Shown here: positions 25,537 to 36,124 of the stretch, in pieces
Numbering within the stretch: position 1 is the first letter of the stretch
Layout of the letters: each line of letters opens with the position of its first letter
Assembly (NCBI GenBank): GCA_916700875.1
Contig: CAKAKS010000032.1
Coordinates: 11,096,129 to 11,160,128, forward strand
Length of the DNA: 64,000 nucleotides
Direction of reading: 5' to 3'
From: Sebastes aleutianus
Taxonomy: Eukaryota; Chordata; Actinopteri; Perciformes; Sebastidae
Made by a program: the position numbers and the translations under genes
Notes under the pieces: generated by a model
The model's input: only the letters and a program-made list of their open reading frames with translations
Told to the model about the DNA's origin: nothing
Databases searched by the model: none

Positions 25537-26228
25537 CTGGGAGAAAAGAGCACTTTGTGGGGGGAATCTTTGGTCCTCATCAGTGGCGGTGAGTCAGCAC
25601 TGTATGTGTTTATCAAAGCCACATTGTTTTTCATAAATTAAGAGGGTGATAGGCGATCCGCCCACCTGAGCACACACTCACTGGATGGGCAGGTGATGGA
25701 GAAAAAGTCTGTGGACAATCCCCAGACTTGTGCAGTAAAATCACTGCGACAAGCTTCATATCCTGGAGTGGCGCTCCTTCTCCTTACTGAAGTCAGTAAT
25801 CCACTCCGACCACAGGAAGCCTGTCACCGCAAACACACACACACACACAGAGAGACAAACACACATAGTGCTATTTTTATAATGAAAAAAGTATTCACCT
25901 ATCTGAATACAGTAGAGACAGTGGTTCACATTAGAGGCTCTCATTTTGTTGTGTTGTAGGGCAAAGCAGCCTGGCCGTATGAATGAAACAGCTACTTTTT
26001 CTTCCCTTTGTGAACACTTTTTAGTTGAGTTCATGTAGAAAAACATGTTTCAGCCAATCTGCCTTCTCAATTAACACACTCAGAAAATGGATTTCACCAC
26101 CAACTAATATAAAAGTCAGCCGGGCTCATCTTTTTTTTTAATTAAAACCACAAAATCATTACCAATGCCGTTGCTGGAATTGTTTCTTAAAACTTGAAGT
26201 TTTACTTCTCCTAGACTAACTCTTAGAT

Positions 26229-27154
26229 CAGTGGTTCCCAAACTTTTTCACATCAAGGACCCCTAAACTGATACAAATTAGACCACGGACTCCCATTTGA
26301 TACGATTTTTCTCCAAGGGTCCCCCGTCTGTTAGGATTCTTGCTTTTAGATGTTTTATTACAGAAAGTGTATTAAAGCTGCAGTGGGTAGAATTGGAACA
26401 AATATGATTAAAAAAAGTTAATTTCATTTAACGGTCACAATATCCTGACAGTAGTGCACGAGACAGGTAAAAATCATGTGCCTCTGTGTCCTCCGCTGCT
26501 CCTAATGGCATCTGCAAGGTTTCACACACCGGAGGAAAACAACCAATCAGAGCCGAGCTGGAGCCTTGCCGTCTCTGAGCAGCTGTCAATCACTCGCGAA
26601 CTCCGATCAAACGGTCAAACTAGGCAGCGCTGATTAAATATGAATCAATATTCGGTTACTGTAATGCCTATTTCTCGCCTCAAATGTTTTCAGAAACATC
26701 TTGTAGTGTACTGTTTAGCTGTAAAATTAGAAAAGTTTGTGACCCGGCAGCCATGTTGAGATCAGTTGAGGAAATACCAAGCACCACACCAGCCAGAGCA
26801 CAGCCAATAGGAACGCTCTCTCTCTCTGAAATGACCTGTGATTGGCCAAAGTCTCCCGTCACTGGCTAGATTTTTTAAAGCCTGAAAACAGAACTATGAG
26901 GAGGTGCAGAAGTCTCTCAGAACACTTGAATTACAAAATGCTGAAAGGTTATTATGGAATTTTTTGCCCAAAGATGACAAAACTGCCTACTGAAGCTTTA
27001 AACCCATGACCAAAATAGTCACACATTTTGTCAATATGTTACCTATGGATGGAATTACAGTGGAAAGAAAGTCTTCCCCCTTTTTGTTGGGGACCCCCTG
27101 GAACCACCTAAAAGACCCCCTAGGGGTCCCCGGACCCCACTTTTAACACCCCTG
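26229..27154. mobile_element. hAT-type element split by a nested MITE
   Basis: Left end CAGTGGTTCCCAAACTTTTT; right end ACCCCACTTTTAACACCCCTG. Flanks TCTTAGAT (26221-26228) and TCTTACAT (27155-27162) match at 7 of 8 bases, an 8-bp target duplication. The two halves (26229-26371 and 27002-27154) surround a complete TTAA MITE. Confidence 0.75.
26372..27001 (+). mobile_element. TTAA-flanked MITE, family D copy 1 (nested)
   Basis: Begins TTAAAGCTGCAGTGGGTAGAA and ends TGCCTACTGAAGCTTTAA. Inserted in the hAT element around it. A second copy lies in reverse orientation at 28390-29036; both carry blocks such as GACCTGTGA-TGGCCAAAGTC and AAACATCTTGTAGTGTAC. The 60-codon open frame found in both copies is a by-product, not a gene. 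Confidence 0.85.
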
Positions 27155-27692
27155 TCTTACATTACTACTGGTGTAGTCTTTTGCTGTTGCCTTGCATTGT
27201 TTTGGTTGTAGCTATAAGTGCTTCCCGGTAGTAGCTTTGAGCTAACTCCATATTGCCTGCGCGTAAATGGACCGTGCTGAAGGAGCCATAGCTTCAACTG
27301 TTGTGCATCATATCAATAGTTTCAACTTTCCTATCGACTTTTTTGACATTTGGTAAAAATTGACATCACTATTACCACAATAGGCCTTTATGCTCGTGCG
27401 TAAAACAGCCTAAAGGATGCGTAAAAGTTGATAAAGCGCATCATTTCTTGTGTTTACAACAATTCAAACTGCACAAACATCTGGATCTGAGGCTTCTTAA
27501 CATCTGTACCCCTCCCACTTTCGATAGGCTCGCTGGCAGAACACATTACCGAATGGAGAATGCCAGCAAAACAAGTTATACAAGACATGAATTCACACTT
27601 TCAGAGGACTTTGGCTGTAGTTGTTGAACTCCCTCTCTTCGCGTTTACAATCAAACGTAACGATTTAAGACATGTCTGAAATGATACTTTAC

Positions 27693-28060
27693 CTTCACAG
27701 TCAGCGAAGGGCGCTTTTCTTTCCATTGTGAGTTTACTGAAGAAACTTTGTAACTCCATCAACTGAGGAAAGCGGAGTCTGAAGTTTACAAAAAGTCTGC
27801 ACTTCTGTAGAAGTGGCACACACAAGAAGCGCAGCGTCGCAGAGCTCACATGCAACAAACACCGACATAAACTGTACATACAGGCGCGCTGCGACTAACC
27901 AGAGCCGTCCATTTATTTTCTCTTATCTTTTATTCCAGATTGTAAAATTCATGCGCATCTTATTATCCTTCCAGCTGTGTCTACTCCCCCTGCTCGACGA
28001 GAGTAAAAAAGAGCAGCGGCCGTCTGCTGGGGCTTGGAGTCTTTTTATTATCTCCGCATA
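27693..28060 (-). other. prkd3: Possible prkd3 5' leader exon (only the 3' end is defined)
   Basis: Reading leftward, sequence ending TGACTGTGAAG is followed by a good donor GTAAAGTATC at 27692. The first coding exon has an acceptor just before its UTR, so an upstream noncoding exon must exist, and this is the best-looking donor upstream. The right-hand limit is a guess. The open stretch starting at 27879 crosses the donor and is probably not translated. Weak evidence; transcript data would decide. Confidence 0.3.
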
Positions 28061-29313
28061 ACTGACTTTCCATGTGTGGGGAGGACAAGTTGAACTACAG
28101 TCCTTGTGAAGCAATGGCGCCTCCGATGGAGCTCACACCAATGCGCATGTGCTTTTCTTTTCCGTTATTTCAACTTGGTCATGCACAAGAGAAAAAAAAA
28201 CTTGATTCTACATGACCCGGATCGGTTTGTAATACTGTATGTGCACTGGTTTCCAAAGAGGGGTCCAGCAGGAGTCCTCAGGGGCCCCTTTTAAAAAAAA
28301 AAAAAAAAAGAAAGTAGAAGTCTCTACTGTGTTGTCTCTCAAACTAGAAACACTTTAACATAGGTTTAAAAGCAGAATATGTGGTCTGCTTAAAGCTCCA
28401 GTAGGCATAACGTTTTTGGCATCATTGGGCAAAAATTCCATAATAACATTTCAGCATATTATAATTCAAGTGTTCTGAGAGAAAACTAGACTTCTGCACC
28501 TCCTCATGGCTCTGTTTTTAGGCGTTAAAAAAATCTAGTCTCCATGACGGGAGACTTTGGCCATTCACAGGTCATTTCAGAGAGAGAGCGTTCCTATAGG
28601 CTGTGCTCCGCCTGGTGGGCGGTGCTTGGTATTTCCTCAACTGATCTCAACACGGCTGCCGGGTCACAAACTTTCTCATTTTTACAGCTAAACGGTACAC
28701 TACAAGATGTTTCTGAAATCATGTGAGGCAAGAAAATAGGCATTACAGTAACAGAATATTGACTCATATTTGATCAGCGCTGCCTAGTTTGACCGATTGG
28801 TCGGAGTTCACGAGTGATTGACAGCTGCTCGGAGAAGGCAAGGCTCCAGCTCGGCTCTGATTGGTTGTTTTCCTCCAGTCTGTGAAATCTTGCAGATGCC
28901 ATTAGGAGCAACGGAGGACATCGGAGGACAGCGGAGGACACAGAGGCACATGAATGTTTTCAGTGCACTACTGTCAGGATAATAACAATAACTTGTTTTA
29001 ATCATATTTGCTCCATTTCTACCCACTGCAGCTTTAGCTATTACTAATTCTAAGAATTGAAAGAAAAAACAGGAAGAGGGACTTGATTTTGCAAGGGTGC
29101 TTACGTGTTATCTAACTGCCAGCTCATGTCTTCAATGAACTGACCTACACGGTAGATTACACAACATATTTTAGGAACTTCTCCATTGTTTCAGTTGGTA
29201 TGCGAGAGTTTGCTATTCAGTAATGACATTAAAGTGAATTTACCTTGAAGCACGATTTCCAGTAAACAGTATACAAAGAAGAAGAAAATCCCAAATTATG
29301 AAAAACTGAAGAG
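28061..29313. other. Interval between prkd3 and mocs3
   Basis: Non-coding sequence downstream of the mocs3 poly(A) signal. It contains family D copy 2 and, near 28242-28315, a diverged hAT-like fragment ending in a poly-A run. No gene seen. Confidence 0.6.
28390..29036 (-). mobile_element. TTAA-flanked MITE, family D copy 2
   Basis: Begins TTAAAGCTCCAGTAGGCATAA and ends CTACCCACTGCAGCTTTA. The reverse complement of copy 1 throughout, about 647 bp. Lies in the mocs3-prkd3 interval. The last TTAA position reads TTAG, so the right end has mutated. Confidence 0.8.
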
Positions 29314-29319
29314 TTTATT
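29314..29319 (-). terminator. mocs3 poly(A) signal
   Basis: AATAAA on the minus strand, about 25 nt after the stop codon, implying a very short 3' UTR. Confidence 0.7.
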
Positions 29320-29344
29320 GACAAAAAAAAGCACTTAAAACAGA

Positions 29345-29502
29345 TTAATACTGTGGAAATGTGGGGTCTATTTTCTTTGCCCAGGCCATGAGGCCTCCGC
29401 TGATGTCTTTCACCGTAACGCTGTCCACTTCTGATCCACTCATCTTCTCCACAACCTGCACCGCCTTTTGAGAGTCGTTACCCATCTTACAGATCACATA
29501 CA
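29345..29502 (-). CDS. mocs3: mocs3 exon 13 (catalytic Cys412 and stop)
   Basis: 158 nt; YVICKMGNDSQKAVQVVEKM, then SGSEVDSVTVKDISGGLMAW, then AKKIDPTFPQY and TAA at 29347-29345. C412 is the persulfide-forming cysteine of the rhodanese domain. Confidence 0.96.
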
Positions 29503-32500
29503 CTGGAGAGAAAACACAGAGATTAGTTTGGTGACACTTAAAATGCATCAGATTCAAATTACTACCTATTTTATATGATAACACAGAGAAAAATTTGTAA
29601 GCAATAAAAAGCTGCACAAGAAGTTTGAATGGTACAAAAATATTACATGTAGTGAAAAAATGTTAATTCTTAAAATCACAGAGCTGATTGTGCAAAAAAA
29701 CTGACCATATAACAAACAAAGACTGTTTTAAATATTAAGCTAAAACTCCACCAGGTTAAATTTAGCTCATTGACAAAGAAAGAACACGGTGAATACCCAG
29801 CACGTCACCAAAATAACGTTTTGAATATTAATTTCTCTGAAGCGGGCCAGCTGCTCAGGTTGATCACACTTTGTTTTGGAAAAGGGGTCACCTAGCAACC
29901 CCATTACAACCTGTTACTAGCTTTCCAAAATAAGCCTGCGGCCCTGCAGCGTGAGACCACACAGTGAACTGTGAATATGCACGAGTGCCTGTTCATTTCA
30001 AACAACATGTACTACGGATCCTAGATGGTGTTTTGACATGTTACCTGGAGGCCGGCGGTCACCTTCCATCTGCTGTTTCAATTGGCTGATTTTCTCCTGA
30101 AGTAATCGGATGGGTTCACTCTTCCTCTCCTCTAAACTTGAGAGGGGAATGTCTGGCAACAATATAAGGAGAATAATCACACAGAAATGTGAAATAAGAG
30201 ATTGATTTTGTGCCTCCATCTTTAAAAAAGGATACTGATAGAGAAAGGTAGGTGGCATATATCCACCTCCACAAGAGGGCGCACGTCCAACAAGAGATGG
30301 GGCTCTGCATTGTCCATTATCGACTTGTAATCCTGGAAATACATTAAAAACAGTCCTTAATGCACAAATACTAATCACTTTATAATTAAAGAGAGGTGTG
30401 GCTTTATCTTTTGGGAAAAGACATTGATTTATATCTACAGTCAAACCAAAATTGCTCTCAGCAAATGTTGCTTGGATTTGCATTTATGGAGTAATCTGAA
30501 CATTTTAACTACTTTTCCTTAAATCACAGGAAACAAAACTGCTTTCTAACTGGAGCCCCGTTGCACAATCTCCATTACAGCCCAATCAATCATGATCCCA
30601 ATCTCTGTGCCTAATGACTCAGCGGGTTTGAAAGCACCAGTTCCCCCCAGAAACAGATGCAATCCACCACCACTGCTCTCACTGCCAAATAGAACGTGTT
30701 ATTCTTTCCCATAGAAAAAGCTACAGGCACATTTTAAGTCATTTCCCATTTGGGGCTGGGTCAGCACTGAGATGTAATCAGTTTTTATGAATGCACATGA
30801 AAACTGAGAAAATTGCGAGACATTATACAATAAACAGCACTAAATAGAGGGAGTCACGCTACGGCCAACGGTTCTGGACTATATTATTCTCTATACCTGT
30901 ACTGTGATCCTCTGATCTCTGGAGAGGAGGTTGAGTTTGCGGCACTGAAACACATGGAAAATGAGGCAATATGAGATTTCTTTCCTATGATTAGAGAATA
31001 ATGGCATGTGCTGTGTATTATTAAATGACAAAATCCAGTTGATGTAAGAAACACTTCTTATGAAAATGTGCAGGACCCCATAAATACGAGGTACCCCATC
31101 ATCGCTTATGACCGACCTTATCTGTGGCAGCAGTCCCGCAGAAAGCCTCGTAGTCCACCAGCTGGGTCACACTGGGGTTCTCTCCGCACACCGCACAGCC
31201 GGCCTGCTTGGGACGCAACTTGATGGATCTGAATCTGGCATCTTGAGCGTCAAACATCACCAGCTGTTGGCCGCAGGAAGCTGGTACGCCGGGTCAAGGA
31301 AAAGGCTACAATGGGGAAAAGTATCACTGTCGGCACTGCTTGATTCAGGCTGCCACGTCTCCACATTTGATATGTGTATGAGCACCATAGCAACATTCAG
31401 GTGTTTTTGGTAGGAAAACAGTACGGCACTTCCCTGGCTGACGCATAAGGGCCAGGTGTTAGCATGGGTATCACAATGCAAGACAGAGGGCCGGATAGGG
31501 AAAACACTAACCACAACAGCTTCAAAGGAGCTCTCATAGGAGCTGCAAATGAAGAGTCAGCAGTCTGTTTGCTATATTTTATCAGACTGGCACAAAACAC
31601 CCTTCCCATCCCTAATGTTGCAACAATGTGTCAGCAGTTATTTGCCAATTCAACCAGATGACTGGGCAGAAAATTCACAACAAAATGTCCAATGAAGGTA
31701 CTGTATGTAATGTGGGAGTTCAAAATGGAAAACCAAAAAGGATACAGCCTTGTCCAGAGGCAATCTTTAGGACTTCCAAAGCTTGGAAGCAGCCCATCAT
31801 CCCTGGAACTTAAAGAAAAAGTGGAAAGAGTTTTACCAACAACTATCATTTAAACAGACTACATTCTGTACAAAGTTAAAGAGGACCTATTATGCTTTTG
31901 TGCTTTTTCCCCTTTCCTTTTATGTGTTATGTAGATTTTTGTGCATGTAAAAGGTCTGCAAAGTTACAAAGCCCAAAGTCCACGCCAAAGGGAGTTACTG
32001 TCCCCCACGGTAGCGCTGCTCCTGAACTGCCTGAAACGCCTTGAAGTCCTGCATTTTCTTTGGTAACGTGATGATGTCACCAAGTAACACATTTGCATAA
32101 CACCTGCCTAGTGGATTGTTTGGCACGCCCTCAAACGAAGCTAGTTAGAGCGGAGCTGGAGCGGAGCGTTTTGTCCAGTTGACCAATCATAACAGAGTGG
32201 GCCGGCTGACCAATAGGGGGTGGGGCAGGAGCTCAAACAGAGCGTTTCAAACAGAGGGTGAAAAGAGGTGCTGCAGCACAGCCGGTATGAGAAAAATAAA
32301 GTGTTTTTTGAACATTAAAGCATGTAAACATGTTCTAGTAGAAACTCAAAATACAAGTATGCACCTGAAAATAAGCATAATAGGTCCTCTTTAATGGCTT
32401 CTGGGATAAGTGAGGGGACAAGACTCACCCACTCCTAACACCCCTCCATCAGAACAGTTGGTCACGGTCTCTGGGGGTGGGGGTAACGGGTACAGACATC

Positions 32501-35500
32501 TGTAGCAGGGTCCTCCATGGTAGTTATACACTGTCAGCTACAGACACACAGAGAGCAAGGAGACTTTTACAATGGCAAAGTAACTTTAAAAAATGTAGAG
32601 GAGCTGATGGACTACCTGCTTGGATTCTACCTTACCTGTCCCTCCATTCTCAGGGCACTCGCTGACACCAGAGGCTTGCCACTGAGCACGCAGGCGTCAT
32701 TCACCAGATAACGAGTGGGTACATTGTCTGAACAATCAGCCACAATGTCATACATGAGGTCAGCGAAGTCAAGGTGTCAGTCATATTATTGGTTAGTCGC
32801 AATGTACACATTTCCTAACTGAATATCTAAAATACTATTCGTGCGATGACAGCTGTAAGATCATGACAAAGAATTAGCAGGTCTGCGTGACAGATGTAGG
32901 TTGAGGGCTTTGCAGCAGGATACTGTTTAATGAGTTGCAAGGCGTTCTCCGACGACAGCTGCAGGTGGTAGGGAATACATTCTATTGTTGAATTCAACCT
33001 GCAGACATAAAGTCACATTCAAAAATATTGATTAATTTCCTAATAAGTCTGGTTTGGTTCTCCATAATTAGCAACTTTAACACAAACAGACTAGCATTTC
33101 TGTTAAACTTCTTAAAATAAATGTTAGGGCCACATTGGTGGCTCGGTTAAACCTAGGACAAACCCCAAAACAGCAACATGTGAGTTTTGAATCTGACATG
33201 GGACCTTAGTCACATGTCCACTCCGACTCTCCTCTCTCCCTCCTAATCTTTCCGGTCTCTCTCAACTATCAAAGACAATTAAATTATCTTAAAAACACTA
33301 AAGACTCTTGTATTGAAAATTGTATTATGCATGTAGTAAATTATCATTAATGAATGATTAACAATAAGAGGGCTGAAATGTGTTTGTGTGACACAGCATC
33401 AAAACACTGTACATGTTAAGTCAGAGAAATGGCGCCCTCATGTGTTCGAGGCCAAATGATGATTGTGTGCTAACCACAGTAGGCCCACTGTGAGGGAGAA
33501 AGGCACCAAAAACAGCCCTCTCTAAAATAACATGTTTACACAATATTTGCGGACTGGGGAGAAATACACAACCAAATATAACCTGTGGTGAGACTGGAGA
33601 GCGCCAGCGTGCATTACACTGTAACCAAATGGTCGCAAAAACACACAGTAAACAAACCATTTATCATATGTTAAATCAGAGAACATTTACTAATAATATC
33701 AAACTACTCAGTTTCAGGTCTGTTTGTGCGGTTTTGGCACGACTGTGTGAAGGATTACATTTCACAATCAGTACCTTTGGACTGCGTTGGCAGCAGACAG
33801 AGCCTTCGCTTGGTCCTGGTTCTCCTCCCCATGAAGCACCTGTCTGTGCAGGTTACTGAGCTCCACCTCGTCGTAGTCCAGCAGGCCCAGGCGCCCTGCA
33901 GAGACACAGACACCAACTAGTCAGTCAGAAAAGCTTTACAATAAATGTCAAACCATGAGGCGTGCTTTTGGCAGACTTCATTCATTCATTTATTGGTGTA
34001 TTTAAAACAGGGACAGTGTACAATATATTTTTTATTTATTGCACCAGGTATAACACTATGCTAGTTTACATCTGTTGTCCCTGGGCATGTATAAAATGCA
34101 CATAGAACAATATAAAAACCTTAATTCCACATAAATAAATAAACCGGCAGGACATATCAGACCTTAACAATATATAAAAACAATAAATACACATTAATAA
34201 ATACACCTACAAGATACATATCAAGCCTTAGAGACAACATGACTGTGTGTCTTTCAGCCATTTTTTAACATTAGTTTTAAAGTGACTAAAGCTAATACAC
34301 TCTCTTATACTTGTAGGGACAAACAAAATTTGGGTATGAACAAAAAAAATTCAAAGCTCATTAAGTTGTATTATTTGATAATATTGCAATAGTGGTATGA
34401 GTTTGTTTTTTTGTCCAGCAGTGCTTTAAGAGCCTTTTTAAACAGTTAAAAAGACTTTACCGGCACTATTTTATCTGTAGTTCTTGTTTGTTGCCTTTTC
34501 TCAAATTTTGAATCTGCTTTCCTTCAGTTTTCCCTAGTTAGTTATACAGCCAAAGTGTGGTTGAAACTTCACCTGAGTCAACAGGTAGTATATAATGTTC
34601 ACCACAAAAGGAAAGAAATATTCACAAAATAAGTAAGTCTTAAATCAAAAGCTGTGAATGGTGAAAAGTGTTCCTAGTGTGCCTGATTTTAATCATTAAA
34701 CAGCAATAAAAATGGGTAGTGTGATATATTTCTTTTGGAAATGGAAATGAATAATTATGGCTGCAAACCTCTCCACCGCAGGTTCATTTATTTAGTTTGC
34801 TTGCCACATTGCTAATTTTAGACCCCGCCTAAAGGAAATGACCCATTGACAGCTCCACAATTACTCACACCCATACAGCAGATTTATTTCAAGGTTAATG
34901 ATTTGATTCGTTTGGCACAAGGTCATGCGCATGAGCATAAATCAACTAGATTACCTACCGATGCCTGCTGCTGCAAGATACTGTGCCAGGGGGCAGCCCA
35001 GCCCTCCACAGCCCACAACCAGCACTGACGTCTTGGATAAGTTTAGCTGCCCTGTGGGCGATCGAGATTCACTTGTGTTCAGTCACGCCATTGATTTCAC
35101 TTGACAGAATGCTTACTTTCAGAATAACACAGTCTGTAACCGTCCGTACCTTGTACACCCAGCTCAGGCAGGAGGAGCTGTCTGCTGTAGCGCATGATGT
35201 CCTCATTGCTGAGGGCCGCTTTGGCTTTCAGGGGGGTTAGGGGTGTCACTTTTTCATGCAGCTCCAGAGCTGACGCATGGCTCTTAATATCACACACCGG
35301 GGAGGAATTAGAACACAAGATTTAAGAAACAAGTTTAAACAGAAGCTTTGAGCCATGTGGTATCAGAGCCCTCGACAGCCTGCCTCTATAATATCATGAG
35401 CTACATTTATATCTCTCTTTACATACGTCTACAGCCCATATGTCTGACATAAGGCACTATTTGGGAAAAGCTCTTCATTCAGAGGAATTAAGTGGCTTAA

Positions 35501-36088
35501 AGTGTGCTTATTTATATTCCATCCAGCATTTAAGACTTAATGAGAAGTGTGCTCTCTCTCTTTTGAAATATCCAGATTTATTTTGGACCTTTTAAAACTT
35601 TCCGTCTCCCCTTTGTGATAAGAAGGCATGTGTTTTTTTTCACTTTTGCTGTTGATTTATTTGTAGATTCAAAGATATCTGAATTTATGAATATAGCACT
35701 GAGGTTAAATTTAATTTTTTTTTGCACTTAATGCTGTACTTTTAATGCAGTTGTTGATGTGATATTCACATGGGTATTGTGTGATCACTCGCAGCAATTA
35801 AATAATTGGGCATATTGGCCTCAGATGAATACTATCAATGACCCAATTCATTTTTTGTGCTTATTATTTATCCAGCACCTGCAAATGTGGATGCCTCATG
35901 ATGACTGACATCAGGAGCTACAACAATGTCTGTATGCATGTATTGTATATGTTCTATGTTTTTAGTCTTTTAGAGTCTCTGCTCTATTTCATATTACAGG
36001 GATTATATCTTCTGTGCTTTAATGTATATTTTTTCCTCAGCTATGCATCATCTTCAGGACAATTAGGAAGTTCACTATAGATAGATAT

Positions 36089-36124
<36 letters not shown>

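Larger units (their letters stand above)
25537..27692 (-). other. Presumed prkd3 5' intron
   Basis: Lies between the acceptor of the first coding exon and the proposed leader exon donor. It contains the nested hAT/MITE at 26229-27154 and a short CA tract near 25830. Its status as an intron depends on the uncertain leader exon. Confidence 0.35.

Noticed and set aside
26680..26862. 60-codon frame MTGDFGQSQVISERES, also found at 28544-28726
   Set aside because: Conserved only because both lie in copies of the same MITE; not a gene.
32636..32760. Canonical AG acceptor for mocs3 exon 6
   Set aside because: Searched back from the conserved TAT GAC ATT; the nearest upstream AG (at about 32820) would insert out-of-frame, non-conserved sequence.
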